A stretch of DNA of 64,000 nt from Ciona savignyi (GCA_000149265.1 CH003412.1:343961-407960); one strand, 5' to 3'; positions 50,001 through 63,499 are shown, numbered from the stretch's first letter. Program-made: numbers and translations. Notes: generated by a model not told the origin, from the sequence alone.

Positions 50001-53000
50001 CTTTGCATTGTATAAAGAAGAAATATTATGCATACAACACTATACGGTTTAAAGTAAATTAAGTATATACAGTCATACTTTGATGTTTTTGACTTAAATT
50101 AAGTGTAGCAATCACAGATTAGAATTAAGTGTAGCAAATCACAATTAGAGCGTTTAATACGTTTAATATCGAGAAATCAATATAAAAGAAAAATGTTTTT
50201 TTTTAATTTCTATAAACAGGTGATTCTTTAAAAGGTTACTTAAGTTTTAGCTTTTATCGACACCAATTTTCAGCTGATGAGGTGTACATGGAATCGTCGA
50301 CTGAGAGAGAGGAGTACGTGCTCAACGATACTGGCCGAATCTTCGTTGGACAGTGGTATCGTATCGGCGCCAAAGATTGGTTATTTGGTCAGTTTGAAGA
50401 AGGCATTCTCGACATCGTCTTTAAATTGCTCCGGGAAGACGGAAGAGCGAAGAAAAACCCGCAGAAAAGTTTGAAAAAGCGAGCAAGTTCAGCTTACTGC
50501 AGCAGAGTATTGTCGGCGATGGTGAGCAAACTGTTATTATATAATTTTGTTTAGTTTATTTTTTCCTCTCATTATTAAATAATGGCAAATGAAGCAAATC
50601 AGCCTATTGTTGCATATAGGTGAACTGCAACGATGACACCGGTGTTTTGTGGGGGAGATGGGACGGGGAGTATAGTGACGGAGTAAGACCCACCGTCTGG
50701 AAAGGGAGTGTAAAGATCTTGAAAGAGTGGAATACCACCAAGATGATGCCAGTTAAATACGGACAGTGCTGGGTGTTTTCCGGTCTACTGACAACAGGTA
50801 ACCATTTTATTAGGCATAGTGGTATTTATCCTACGGATGTCACGCATTTGCAGTCAAGTTCACATTTATCACAGTACAGTCGCATTTCTATCATGAAATC
50901 GTCTTGAGATTAAGCAACATTACACTGTACCGTAATAATTATTCGTAAAATAAACAACACAAGTAGGTTGAAACAGAATAAAAGGTCTAAATCAACACAA
51001 AGCTGGTTGGTAATACAATTGATGCGTCCATAGAGAATTATATTTCCCAATATAAAAGAGCTTCTTATCTTATACCTACACATATATGTAGTCACGTAGG
51101 CACAAACGAGGCCCGCGTCCAACACACCCACTGGCTAAGCTTCGGGTACACTGAAAATCTAACTATTTTCTCATAGTTTATGTATTTATATTTGTGTTTC
51201 TATCTAGGCGCTCGTATTTTTGTGTCTCTGAGCTTTATGTGCTTTGGTCCGACCAATAACCTTTGTAAGTTAGTGCGTCGCCTTTTAGATACAGGCTTGC
51301 ATATTCAAACTGGACGATAGTAGGTTGTGTCCTTGAGCAAGCGGACATTTACGAATTCCAGTGGAATGCTGGGTACTACCACACTGGAGGAACGTCTGAT
51401 TCATACACAACACTGCAATAGCGTAACCCAACGGTGATCACGAGTTGGTTTGACGATTGTCACACCACGGGGAAAACATGGATATCCTGTCCTATTGGTT
51501 GTTTACTCCACATAAGCTGACAAACATCCAGTTATTCCCCTTAACGCTACAATCCTCTGATTCAAGTTCCACATTTTGCTCCCAGTTCTCCGCGCCATTG
51601 GTATCCCAGCACGAAGTGTGACCAACTTCAACTCGGCTCACGACACCGAGTACAACATGACCATCGACAAGTTCATCGATAAAAACGGCGATGAAGCCAG
51701 GTCGTTATCGGGCGACTCCATTTGGAACTTTCACGTCTGGAACGAATGTTATTTTAGGAGAGCAGATCTGCCGAAAGGTAAGAAGCCCAGTGTTGTAGAC
51801 CTGAAAAAAGTTGGTTGTTGATATACTTAGATATATATTTTATTTCCCGCGGGGTGCTGCTAGTTCTTTTTTATTATGTAGGAATTGTTTTGTCGACCCA
51901 TAATGTATGGTACGTGGCCGAACAGTTAACGACTGATACATATATCGACTCCTATCAAAAAAGTTATGTGTTTGAAACCTTGCCCGGTATAAAAATTGTG
52001 GGCCTATAACCAAACGGTTCTGGTAGAACGGTTAACACGTCCGATACATACAACAAAATCTATAAGTCGTAAACATATACGTTAAACGGTGACGTGGCCC
52101 AGTGGTTAGCGCGACTGGTTTACATAAAGATTTCTAAATAAAGAAAAACTGACTTAGATATGAGCCCATCTATGCATCGGCTGACGTTTGTGGTGAAACA
52201 GACTGTACGCCCTTTGATTTTAGCATGGAAGGAAAGATGGTAAAAAAACAATATAGGCTACCGCAGTTTCAAACAAACCCATTGTGTTGATGTACCTTCG
52301 CCGGCAATGACCGAGCTTTGCCGGGAAATGCCATTCAGCGCGTATTGGCATTATCTCAGCCATTATGCCTACTTCCTTTGTTGAAGCAATTTATTATTGC
52401 AGTGAATAACACAATAGGAATCGAATCGATTATATTAAAAGGTTAACTCAATTATATGGAAATAACCTAAATAGCGGCCTGGCATTCTTTATATATTTAA
52501 CCTGGTTTAGTTTTACAACATTCGATTTGGGGAGTTTAACTGCTCTATGGTACAGTATAATTCGATATAAACTTTTCGCAAACGTTTTTTAAACGTATTG
52601 CTTAATGTACCTCTCCAATATGGTTAAAATGGGTATGGTCGTGTATATCCGAATGATTGACGCTACCGATGTACATATAACAATTTGTATACAAACAAAA
52701 ACGGTTTCGGCAACGAGCCCATTACGAAATCAAAACGGAGCCCGGTAAAAATATAGAAAAAAAGGTACGAAAAATGAAGAAAATTGCTGACTATAAACAT
52801 AACGTACCGCGTCCTCTAAACACGATTGTGTGAATGAACGGTTTACCACAACCGACTTATACACAGCACTGTAATTTGGACGATTTTGCAAGTCACTAAT
52901 TCTAAACCTGTGTGGTAGAAAATAAGCTGTCTTCAGTCAAAATAATTTTGAATTGTTTTAGGTTACGACGGATGGCAAGCTGTGGACGCCACCCCCCAAG

Positions 53001-56000
53001 AAGAAAGCACCGGGATTATGCAGTGTGGCCCCGCCCCTATCAAAGCTATTAAAAACGGGGAAGTTTATATCGGTTCGGATACAAGCTTTGTTTTTGCTGA
53101 GGTATAAAAAAACGCGAATTGCGAAAAATTCCGATCTCCAATTATGTTGTTTTTATTAACTTTAAAACATGAATTTTGTCGTATATAGTTTCGCCATCTG
53201 GTACAGTTTGCTTATGTGCAGCAAGCACTACTTGCTTATTCCTAACATTTTTCTCATCCGCCAGGTGAACGCGGACCGTCTGTTCTGGGAGGTGAACGAA
53301 GCCAACGAGGTTGTGAGGCTGGTGAAAAGCGACAAGCGCCATGTCGGTCGGAATATCAGCACCAAGGCGATCGGCTCAGATGAAAGGGAAGATATAACCG
53401 ACAAATACAAGTTCCAAGAAGGTATGTATGTTGTGATTACTACTCTTCAGTAGCGTCCATGGATGTCAATTCACTGCTCTATATTTACTAAACCGAGTTA
53501 GGTTAGAGTGGTTATGTTTTAACACTGTAAATGGAGAGATGTAAAGGGCGTAACCAGACGAGCAATTGTAATATATATTACCTGGATCCCACCATTCTTC
53601 TGTTACGTAGCTATTGTGTGATGTATTGGATTGAAACTTATTTAAATTTTAGTACAACCCATTTATATACTGGGTCATGGCGATTTTTTGAAAGTACCTT
53701 CCTTAAGAGAAGTTTGATTTCAACCATTTTTTGGCTAAAAGGGATTGCACCAACCCACCATAAGCTATTCAGCCGGACGGTTGTTTTTAGCTTTTTTTAA
53801 ACGTGGTATTCGCGACAGTCCATTTTCCCCACATGCTTTCATACTACCTTGGTTCTTTCAGCCACGCACTTCTTGCCCTATTGTACTTTTTTAAAGTAAA
53901 AATCAGCGGTTAGAGCCGTTTACCCGGAGCATATTGTCGCGCAGTCTGCACAAGCTTGAGCTAAAGCATCAATCAATAACAGATTGTCATTTTCTCTTTG
54001 TTTATTCTAAGGATCTGAAGAGGAAAGGGAAGCGTTTGAGCGTGCCTATTCTCACGGCCGGAAGGCGCCTTACCACAGTGATTTCGTGCTCTCGGAAGAA
54101 GGTGACGTGACGATTAATATCAAGCCTGTGGGAGATGCCATCAACGGAAGTGACGTGTCGCTTAAAGTGGACGTAAGTATAGCCTGTTTTGTGAAGGACA
54201 ACCTAAAATAAAGTAAAGCTTAAACGAAGTAACCTGTGATGTTATGTAGTTATTTTACATTCTGCTGTTAAACCCAGCACGTTACTTATACGCTTGGGGT
54301 GACAACGGAAGGAAAATTTATTCACAATTGAGCTTACATTGTAAATAAATGTGATTTTTGTTGACACTTCTAAGAAATATCGAATCTCATTTGAGGGAGG
54401 GACGCTTTGGCGCCCTCTTTTGCGTTTTAGCGGGAGCGTCGACTTTTATACGTTACCACGTGCACATTGCCGAGTTTCTAAAGCTTGGCTGAATTAGCGA
54501 CCGAGATATTGTAGTGTTTGTACCATGTATGTTAACCACCATGTCAGTATTAGGAGATCCTTAAAATATAAACGACATAATCATATTGCCTACATATTTT
54601 CTAAATGACCCATATTACATTTTTATATATTTCCGCAGGTGAAAAACGCAAAAGATAAGGCTTGTGAGGCAACAATAACGACTGTGATCCACACGATGCT
54701 GAACAATGAAGAGCGAAAGCGACTCTTGAAGCGAGTGCGCACGGTTAAAAAGATAATGGCTGGAGAAGGTCAGTGCTTCCAGTTATAGTTTTTAGTACCC
54801 ACTAGAACCGTTTATCGCATGGTTTTTGCGACCTATTCATATACGATATTTGATAGGAAAGGAGTCTTTTTAGTGATCTCATCGCAGGTTCAAAACTTGG
54901 ACTGGCAAAAAAAAAACTTTTATGTTTACGATGTTTGGGCAGATTCATTTGCTATTCGTATTTGCAAGCAAGTTACAATATAAATCACTATTAATTTTTT
55001 GTTTTATGCCTTTTCCCCTTCGCGTAAAGCTAAGTTTGTAACACACAACTAAACAAAGCTCAGATTAATAAAATAGTTTAACTTTTCGTGATTACAGCAA
55101 AAACTCATACATTATAAAAATTCTCACAATAAAGTTTGTTTTTTAAACTGCTTTTTGCATACGAATCGCCCTAACCATTCGACCACACGACCTTTCCACA
55201 GTTGACGAGCAGACTTATAAATTCACATTCGAGGAGTACGGGCGCCATCTATCGGACGAAAATGTCATCAGAGTCACCACCACTGTACGAGTCACGGAGA
55301 CAGACAACCTGTACGTCGATACTTACGACGTGCAAGTTGAAAGCCCGGATTGCCTCACAATTCTGGTAATGCTCTGCAAATTATGTTTCAATTTAAATTA
55401 ACAACATGTTATTCAAGTTTAAGTATAGCGTAGATTTTTTAATTGTATTTCATACACTTTAATATTTTTTCTGTAAAACGATAAGTCATTAAAACTTTTA
55501 GTTTATAACCTCATATATTACACAGTGCGCCGATGAATTGAAGCATAGAAGATACCAACAAATTCAATTCAAGATCACCAACCCACTGAAAGTGACGTTG
55601 ACTGGAGCCGTTTTCAGCATCGAGGGATCTGGCGTCACCCCTGGAAAAGATTTTGCAGTACCGTAAGTAGAAATCAAACCCAATAAATATGATGCCTCAA
55701 GCCTGAATACTCCAACACGTTCCTTAATACCTGTAAGTTGCTATTACACGGTTGACTGAAAGGCATTAATCGAAATAGTGGTCGGTCGTACTAGATATCA
55801 ATACATGCTGTAATGTGAACTATCTGCATATTTTTACTGGTCAGTGTAGTTGTCACTAAATACGAAATTGGTCTTATATGTGTGTTTTAATCGCAGCACC
55901 TCACAACACAGAACAAAATGAAATAGAATAAGCCAGCTTTGCTTGCAGTAGTCTGGCCGCAAATGACAATGCTCGCACCAGTGCATTTACTCTGTATATT

Positions 56001-56182
56001 ACCCTATACTGCAGTTTTAAAATTCGCATTACAGAGAACCGATTGAACCGGGAGAGACGTACACAAGCCCTGATATCGAGGTCAGGCCATACAGGGTTAA
56101 CCGCACCGTTTTGATCGCTGATTTCGACTGCAACGAAATCTGGAACATCAAAGCCCGAAAACGAGTCAATGTTGTACAGTAG
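47019..56182 (+). CDS. Transglutaminase with N-myristoylation-type start and novel N-terminal helical segment
   Basis: Fourteen exons in phase: 47019-47049, 48371-48535, 49083-49268, 49703-49963, 50274-50521, 50620-50797, 51586-51777, 52962-53101, 53265-53421, 54012-54172, 54639-54768, 55202-55365, 55526-55662, 56035-56182; 765 residues. The catalytic triad is clear: Cys347 in YGQCWVF, His406 in WNFHVW, Asp429 in [11 protein letters not shown], with the family spacing. Trp324 (TVWKGSV) matches the transition-state Trp. Exons 3-4 form the N-terminal beta-sandwich, exons 5-9 the catalytic core, and exons 10-14 two C-terminal barrels. The reaction is Ca2+-dependent Gln-Lys isopeptide cross-linking. 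No signal peptide is present. The protein starts MGNNTSK, a classic N-myristoylation pattern, followed by residues 11-66 rich in acidic helices ([13 protein letters not shown] and [10 protein letters not shown]). This is unlike the transglutaminases I know. Close to vertebrate TGM in core sequence; paralogue identity unknown. Confidence 0.95.
49561..49665 (-). repeat. tRNA-like SINE pieces (family 2) before transglutaminase exon 4
   Basis: On the minus strand it shows TCTGGCCGAATGGTTAAAGC and, separately, TAATGGATTCGAAAAC. These are A-box- and B-box-like, but the order suggests two abutting fragments. Confidence 0.4.
51240..51505 (+). repeat. Family-1 SINE in transglutaminase intron 6
   Basis: Contains GTTAGTGCGTCGCCTTTTAG, GGTTGTGTCCTTGAGCAAGC, CAACACTGCAATAGCGTAAC and a short tail CATGGATATCCTGTCC. 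It ends 80 bases before exon 7. Confidence 0.6.
51900..52740. repeat. Cluster of tRNA-like SINE head fragments in transglutaminase intron 7
   Basis: Short A-box-like phrases recur here: GGCCGAACAGTTAACGACTG near 51917, TCTGGTAGAACGGTTAACAC near 52019 and GTGGCCCAGTGGTTAGCGCG near 52094. They look like broken retroposon heads, not tRNA genes, since no complete cloverleaf follows. Confidence 0.4.
55159..55195 (-). repeat. tRNA-like SINE head adjoining the exon 12 acceptor
   Basis: On the minus strand it reads TGTGGTCGAATGGTTAGGGC, A-box-like. It ends 6 bases from the AG of transglutaminase exon 12, so the pyrimidine tract of that acceptor is made from this fragment. Confidence 0.4.
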
Positions 56183-56406
56183 TAACCTTGATAATGTAGT
56201 GCCATATATCAATTATGTTAGTATCCATCCACGTAATCTTGCTTTAATCGGACGTATTTGCTATAATTTGATGATCGCACAATATGCACATTTTCATGTT
56301 CCCAATGCAGTAGTAATCGTTTAATGCTACATGTGCCTTCATTGTAAATGCTTTATAAAATGCTGTAAACAATTCCGTCATAAAAGATGCATTATACTCG
56401 GGAGTT

Positions 56407-56416
56407 AATAAATAAA
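56407..56416 (+). terminator. Overlapping AATAAA signals of the transglutaminase gene
   Basis: Two overlapping AATAAA hexamers lie 225 bases after the stop codon at 56180-56182. Confidence 0.55.
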
Positions 56417-58230
56417 GGCAATAAAATGACACGACGTGTGTATAAGTATAGGTAAAAAAATTACTAAATAAACATCCAAATATTTTGCGGTTCTAGATGA
56501 CCATGCGACTATACCTGATATGTGACCGATACATATACCGAATATATTTAAAAATATGGTTTTAGCAACGATCCTATTATGAGCTTGAAACTAACCAAAT
56601 CAAAAATTGCCGTTCTATCTTATGTTCTATAGTGCACAGTTACAGTTGGTCGAATGACTTGACCGTTTTAAGTCTTATGACAACGCAGTTACCTTGAAAT
56701 ATAGAACCGATTTACACCGTTTAACATATACTCAAAACCAATGCTAGCCCCCATTATAAATTACCAAGAAATTATTAACATATGCCGTACGTGTGTTTCT
56801 TTTGTGTGTGTGTGTTGGATGACAGTTGGAATATAGATTCACTTAATTTCGTCCAAAATTTCCCCAGTTAGCAAGCCGTGTGTATTTTAATTGTTGTTTC
56901 GTGCATGGGCAACGAAGGAAAGTAGATCACTGACTCGATGAACGTGTAGTTTCATCCGTGTAACTGTTACAAAGCGTAACTAAACATAAAAAGTGTTGTA
57001 TATAGGTCTAGGTCTGATAGATGAATCAGCGCCCAGCATGATCATTCTGCGCAGTTATATTTAGTATCTGGATTCGAACTATAACACAATCATATGTACT
57101 AAATTGAACAGGAGGCAGGCTACTACTCATTTTTGATTATTGTAAAATTTTTGATGCAGCGTGTTGTGTTTTCAACAACACAGCTTGATTTGAACTTAAA
57201 TTTATTGCAATAAAAACATGCAGCGTCATTCTTGTCAGTTTGAATCAAATATGGCTAGGGACTGCGTAAAATTACCTTCACGATTTATTGCACGATTCTG
57301 TATGACTTCCTTGCACGTTCATGGTCTAGTTACGAAGCTATTTCAGTGTGTTATGTAACTCAGGCATTTTTTGTATTCCCCAAATAAAATTCATATATTC
57401 TATACAGAACCTTTAATACAGTGTGATGTTGATTACTTTTGTTATATCGTAAATATAACGCGAATTTAAACATTTTACAATAAAGGGGAACACAGGATAA
57501 AATTGGGGTGAAAGGAAAGAAACTAAACTTAATATTCGTACAATAAAAACTTGACGTTTTTTCTGTTTAAATTTGAAAATCATTTTATTTTCAATCATAT
57601 TTTTAAGATTGGTAGTTTCGCATTTTATCATAGACATAGCCATGGTCACAGACAAAGCATTTCGACTCGATCGAGTAGAATGTTGGTTCAATGAAGTAGA
57701 ACGAGTAAAGAGATGTCAAACTGTAAAAATGATGTTCATAATTTTTGAAGTCAAGTTGGTAAAACTTTCTTTATTTTCAAGAATTGCATTTCATTAAACA
57801 TAAAGCTATAGCTATTTCACATTAATGTAAAGAACGGTAAGGCAACTTTGAATTCGTAACAGCGAAGCATTGGACAGGATAGCATATTGTATTATATGTA
57901 GATTTCGCTTTAGAGTACGTTGGTAAATATTTATGTAGTGTGAATAGAAAGGTAATTGTGAATAGAATGGTGCAAATATTTTGGTTGTAATTACGAGTCC
58001 CATTTGAGTTTAATAATCTAGAAAAGAATAGTTATGGTTTACCGAAGTTAACATATTTCTAATGGAGTGACAGTGTTCAAACCAGAAAAGCTAAAGCATC
58101 ACTTTCTATCTTAACGATTTAGGGTTTATTTATAAAAATGCCATATTCTTTGTCTGTTAAAGGCATAAAGTTTTAATTACAGTTTTTCTGAACTGTGTGA
58201 AAGGTTTGTTTCTTAAATAAAATTGTGAAA
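56417..58230. other. Intergenic stretch before the membrane-protein gene
   Basis: No gene similarity was seen. A degraded SINE-like phrase (TGTGACCGATACATATACCG) is at about 56520, and a TG dinucleotide run at about 56804-56816. The short open frames on both strands have no splice partners. Confidence 0.4.
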
Positions 58231-61200
58231 ATGTCAAATAAGATAACCAGAAGTCTGCGATTTCGTGGTAAGTTGGTTCTAAAATATAGATTTTCTGACC
58301 GTATTTGAATTGTATTTTATTAGTTCTTTGTTGTAATAGTTTTTATATAAAGAATATGTTTTCTAAATTTTAAAATTTTAATATTAATAAACGATTCAAT
58401 TTATACTATTAGGAGCATAATGCAAGAATTTGTGAGATAGTGTAAATAAACTGCATGACACTTTGATTGTTAAGAAAAACTTAGAAATGATGTTTTATAC
58501 TAATTTTAATCGAATAAGCAACATTCAATCACTCTAACTTAAAATGCAATAAAGAAGCACTGCAAAAACTGTCAAAATAAGAGTTGTATGAGTTTTTTTT
58601 TTCATTAATAAACTACGATAAAATAAAAATACTTTTTTTATATTTTAGATTACAGATTCCGGAGTGACATCATGGTGTGGTTTGTTTCCATGTTGTTTAT
58701 TATCGCTTGGATTGGCTCATTGTGGGCATGGGGTAAGCTAAATGTGCTTTCACAGGTTAAGGTTCCTCTTTTAACAGAATTCCTTGCTCCACCACTATTG
58801 TCTGCTTTATGGCTCCGTGACAAAAACCATTCGGCCGGTCACGGTAAACGCGCTGTCGCATGTAATTCGATCTGTACAATACACTGATACAAAACTATGT
58901 AATTAAATTGATACAAACTATTTTTAGCGGTTTGGTTGCAAAATTATATATATTGGTGTTTTTTTGTTATTTTGTGTATCTGAGTCTTTTCTGTGTGATG
59001 GTGAATCTAGACAGAAATTTTGATTTAACTGATTTTACTTGCATCAACTAAGTTACACAAGGCAAAATAGGAGCGAAATATTATCATAAGTCACTACAGA
59101 GTAGTTTAAAAACACGGCCTCCTGCTGCACAGGGTGATAATTATTTTTAAGGTGGTATTGAGTTGTTTCAGCAACCGCCGACTTGAGGATGTTGGTTGTC
59201 GACGGTGCTGGCTTGAGTTCACTTTAATATGTTATATAAGAATGTTATTGTGCGTCCGGTCGTGTCGATAAATGATTAAAAGCGACCGATACATATACCG
59301 ACCAATACCAAAACGATTCCAGTGACGCGCACATCGTAGATTCGAAACTTGTTTAAGTAAAAATTGTTATTGTACACAGGAAACGCTAAAGGTTGGCATG
59401 CACAGTCAGGGTACGTGAACAAATATGAAAATAACCTAAGATTCTTACCGGAGCCTCTTTTCTGCAATGAAACTACAATACCAGGTTAAAGCAATATTAT
59501 TCGTATTCTTTTATTATTACGTGGCGTATTATACAATATTTCTTTAATGATTCGAATCTGAGATAAACATATCGTGTGCAATATCCGCACATTAACATTT
59601 ATGCGTTTCTATTAATCATGACTTAACGTATTAATGAAACCCATGTGCTCTTCCAGTGCCTTCGTTAAATGTCAATGTAAGTGCAACTAACTAATTATTC
59701 GTTTTGCTTTTTTCGGCATTCTGCATTTCCCACGAGCACCATGTAGATTGTAGCAGGTGGTTTTATTATATTTGGTTTCAATATGTCTGTGTTGTTTTGT
59801 TGTATGTCTGCTGTCCTATTGTAGCCTCAGTTCTATTAAATTGGAGCATTGAAACTTTACACTAAAACTTGAAATCAAAAACTTTAAAGGTCGTCTCGTC
59901 GCTTTCCTCAATAGCTCTTTGTTCCATTGTGCCTTTGTTTGATTTATAATGGGTCGTTCTTTTCAACTAGGACTGGCCCAAAGCTAATTATAACTGAACA
60001 TGTGCTTTAAAATACTATTTCGACCTAAATATACAATAAACAAGCATAGTTGCATGCAAGCAATCAAACAACAGCACATGAATACGTGCCTATTGCACAT
60101 TGATATTTAATATACTAACATGCTGTCAAATAACGTTCACAGCTTTAAAGATGAAACTTATTTCGAAGGGCGGTCTGGTGTTGAATGCGAGAGTACCTGG
60201 TACTTCTGGAAACTTCCACCTGTACAAGTAACGGTTTTAACTCATGGCATGGTGTGGTTACTGTACAGCCTCCATCAAATTTTCGTATGGGCGCTAATAT
60301 ACAGAGCGCAACTTACAATCTCTGGGAGGAAAGGAGGCAAGAAAAACATGTAGGTTAAGAACACATTCCAACACTAAACGTTATTCTATTTTCGGAAAAT
60401 TTTAATTTTTTATTATTGGGGCCGTGCAATCCTTTAGCTCAAAGGCGACGCACAAATTCATCATATATTATATTTTTAAATGTTGCCTTTGTTTGTATAA
60501 AATGCATAATTAGGGGATATTTCAATTGGGCTACGACAAAACTTATGACATTTACTGTAGAACTGCGTTTCGCAAGAGTGAGCTCTACTGCCCCCCATTG
60601 GCAGTCAGTGGCGAAAATCTTACTCTTGACGGTGTTTAACAGAATAAAAACATTTTCCTTAGGTTTTGCTTGGCATAGTTTTCAACGGTTTCCTGGTTAA
60701 GGGTTAACGCAACCGAATCATATTTTACATTGTACACAAAAAGCGGTCTTGGAGACGGGTCCATTAAAGGCTTTAAAATTAGCTTGCTTATTCTTTGCAT
60801 TTGTATTGATAAGCAGAAAGCAAAAGCTTAGAAATAATTCTGCACAGTCTAAAATCTATCTGTTATAAACTTTGTTTTATAGAACGGAAATGAGATGGTT
60901 TAATTGGTCTTTGCTCGGAGTGAACGCAGTTTTCCATGTTTTACATTTAGTCCAAACTCACTGGACCTACGACGGTACAGCGCAAGATGTTGCTGTTTCA
61001 TCTTCTCAGGTAGGAAGTTCTTCGCTTAACGTTGACCGATCCATATACAGCAACGATAATTGTTTTTTACACTGTACAGGCTTCGGTCATTATGATGATG
61101 GTATTTATACTGCTGATGGAATATCGCGATCGTGGCTTCATGTTGATGTGGCCCAACCCACGATCGGATGACAAGCTGGCTGCGTATCTCCGACTCTCTC

Positions 61201-62805
61201 CTGGGCCGATTCAACTCATTAGAAAGTACGTTTCTCTTGATGAATCAATTCAGTAAGACTAAGGACACGTTACAAGTACCGTTTAAATTGTAAAGACATA
61301 AAACTAAAAGAATACTCGCTAATCTGAAAGAATATTCGGTTATCTGCCGCCAACCCCGCGACCTAAACGCCCTGGTATTGAGGCACAACTAGACTTCAAC
61401 TTAAGTGGCGAACCGTTTTTTTATTACTTTTAATTATTACGGCATTTGTTTCGAACACTTGAACTGGTTATTTACCCGGAGCAAGTTTTACGTGTATGAC
61501 AGCTGAATCATAAGTACTCTACTGTAGATGACGTTTTAACACGCCTTGTTGAAAAAAACATGGCCGAACTATACGAACATTACAAGTTCCGGATTTTTTT
61601 AGTTATTATCACTGCGTTTTTTGCCAGATTCTTTAACCACAGAACCAATCTGTAAAGAAAGACTTGAACCTATATGGATTATTCTATGGTCGTATATAGG
61701 TTTATATACAGTGTGCCATTGTGATTGGTAACGCTACGGCAATGCTTTAAACAAACAACGGTTAATCACAATATTTAAATTAAACGGATAATGATAAATA
61801 CCTAAAACATTTGATTTATATCCCAGATACCATGGGTTCATATTTTCATGGGCGACAATCTACACATTCTGGTACCATCCAGTCGAGAATACGTGGGGAC
61901 ACACTCTTGGATTCTTTCATACGGCCATAGTTATGCTGCAGGGGAGTCTGATATACACCGACATGCATTTGAACAGGTATATATGATGTAAATATCTATA
62001 ACATATAAATAGAATTAATGATAGACGTGTAGTTTACGCTTAATAATTTTACTTAGGTACTGGAGACTGTTGATTGAAACTTGGGTTCTCATCCATTCCA
62101 CAGTGATTGCCCTGCAAGTTACCGACCCCACCAAACTTGCCAGTAGTATTTGGCCAATATTTGCTTTTGGTTTTGCTTTTATCTTCTCATTTACCCAGGT
62201 TAGAACAATTTTTACCAAGTTGTATAGATTTCAATGCGCCTTCACATTTTATTTGTTCTCAGGTATTTAGTTTTCCATTTTGGAAGAAAATCTCTCCATT
62301 TTTTCGCATCATTCCCGTTGTGATTTTCTTCGCTATCGTGACTGCGTTGTGCGGTACGGTCGTACAAGGGAGGGAACCTGGTCAATCCGGCTTCAGCAGG
62401 ATTTACGAGATGTTCTTCATCCCTGCTGAAGAATACATGATGCTTCTATTCTCCTGGCTCTTTCTCTTTATCTTTATCAAGATTGAGGCTGCGATAACAA
62501 GGAACAAAACACATGATCCAGAAGATGAAATATCGACTACAAAACAAGCATTTTATCTCGCCTGCGTGGTGCTCGTTTATGCGTTGTTTATTCTTTTTTC
62601 TCATTTTTGGCGTTATGCAGAGGGGTCTTTCATTGTACTTATGATCGTGTTTACGGCAATCTTTACTTTTGGTTGCTGTATTACGATCATGCTGTACAAG
62701 CAAATTATTCCACGAAACAAGGCCGGGGCCACAGGGAATTACGTGACGTCGTTTTCCTCACAATCCTCTTCTAGGGGAAAGGTGAATGTGGTTTTTACAC
62801 AATGA
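58231..62805 (+). CDS. Orphan polytopic membrane protein, about 12 membrane segments
   Basis: I do not recognise the family. Exons: 58231-58267, 58649-58732, 59380-59484, (unresolved link), 60143-60349, 60883-61009, 61080-61225, 61827-61976, 62057-62198, 62263-62805. The start MSNKITRSLRFRDYRF is basic, followed by membrane segment 1 (VWFVSMLFIIAWIG). A polar loop with the possible N-glycosylation site CNETTIP leads to segment 2 and then a series of hydrophobic helices. Conserved-looking phrases are TFWYHPVENTWGHTLGFFH, MLQGSLIYTDMHLNRYW and WPIFAFGFAFIFSF. The C-terminus is polar and Ser-rich (SFSSQSSSRG). Exon 3 ends in phase 1 and 60143 needs phase 2. A microexon beginning at 59657 after TTCCAG would fit: 7 bases if the donor is GTTAAA, 20 bases with donor GTAAGT but then out of phase. 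Total is about 515 residues with the short form. Confidence 0.75.
59280..59350 (+). repeat. tRNA-like SINE fragment (family 2)
   Basis: Contains AGCGACCGATACATATACCG and, 45 bases on, TAGATTCGAAACTTG (B-box-like). Lies 30 bases before exon 3 of the membrane-protein gene. Confidence 0.4.
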
Positions 62806-63499
62806 ATTGTGTTTAGCAATTACTGTGTAAATATTAGTATTTAATGTATAAAATACAGCTATTTTTTAGCACTGGACGAAAGGCCACAGATTTTTATTTG
62901 TCACTTGTCTTATTAAAATTTTCTAAGCAAATCTTCTCGTACCATAACATTGCGATCGTAAATGTTATTTTAGACTCAGCTTATATCGACTAAGATAGAA
63001 ATTAAATACTAATATGAATATATATGATTTTATTTCATGTTTGATTTAAATTTGCGGAAAACTTCTATGCGTTTTTGCTTAATGTTATTCAAAATTTATT
63101 TTGTCAACCGTGTATAATTTGTAAGTATACATTGTTATGCTATTTAAGGCCACATGTACAGAATGGATTTTAACGTTTTATAATTTGACTTAGCGTGTAA
63201 TTGACCATCTGGCTCTGTGGTGTCAGGGTATCAGCACCAGCAATCTTATACACGCATACATCCTTACACTGTGTGGCATTATGCAGTTTGGCAGATGGGC
63301 ATGAAGTAATGATACAAATGATACATTCTGTACGATATAAACACAGTTTCTTCCAATAAATTAGACAAACCTGTAAAAAGAGCTGTTGAGTATAGCAAGT
63401 TTAAAAAGGTATTTTTTATTTGTTTTTTTTGGGATAGTTTATCTATTTTTGTGATAAAATGAATTCTTAGGAGAATAAGCACTTCGAAAGTCTTGTTAA
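62806..63499. other. 3' flank of the membrane-protein gene
   Basis: No further gene seen. The 3' UTR of the preceding gene should lie here; no unambiguous AATAAA stands out near the stop. Confidence 0.4.

Noticed and set aside
52085..52130. Possible tRNA gene
   Set aside because: Only an A-box-like GTGGCCCAGTGGTTAGCGCG is present; no acceptor stem pairing or B-box follows at the right distance.
62107..62805. 232-codon plus-strand open frame
   Set aside because: It is the last exon of the membrane-protein gene extended upstream through intron 62199-62262 and out of frame into exon 9. The true exon starts at 62263.
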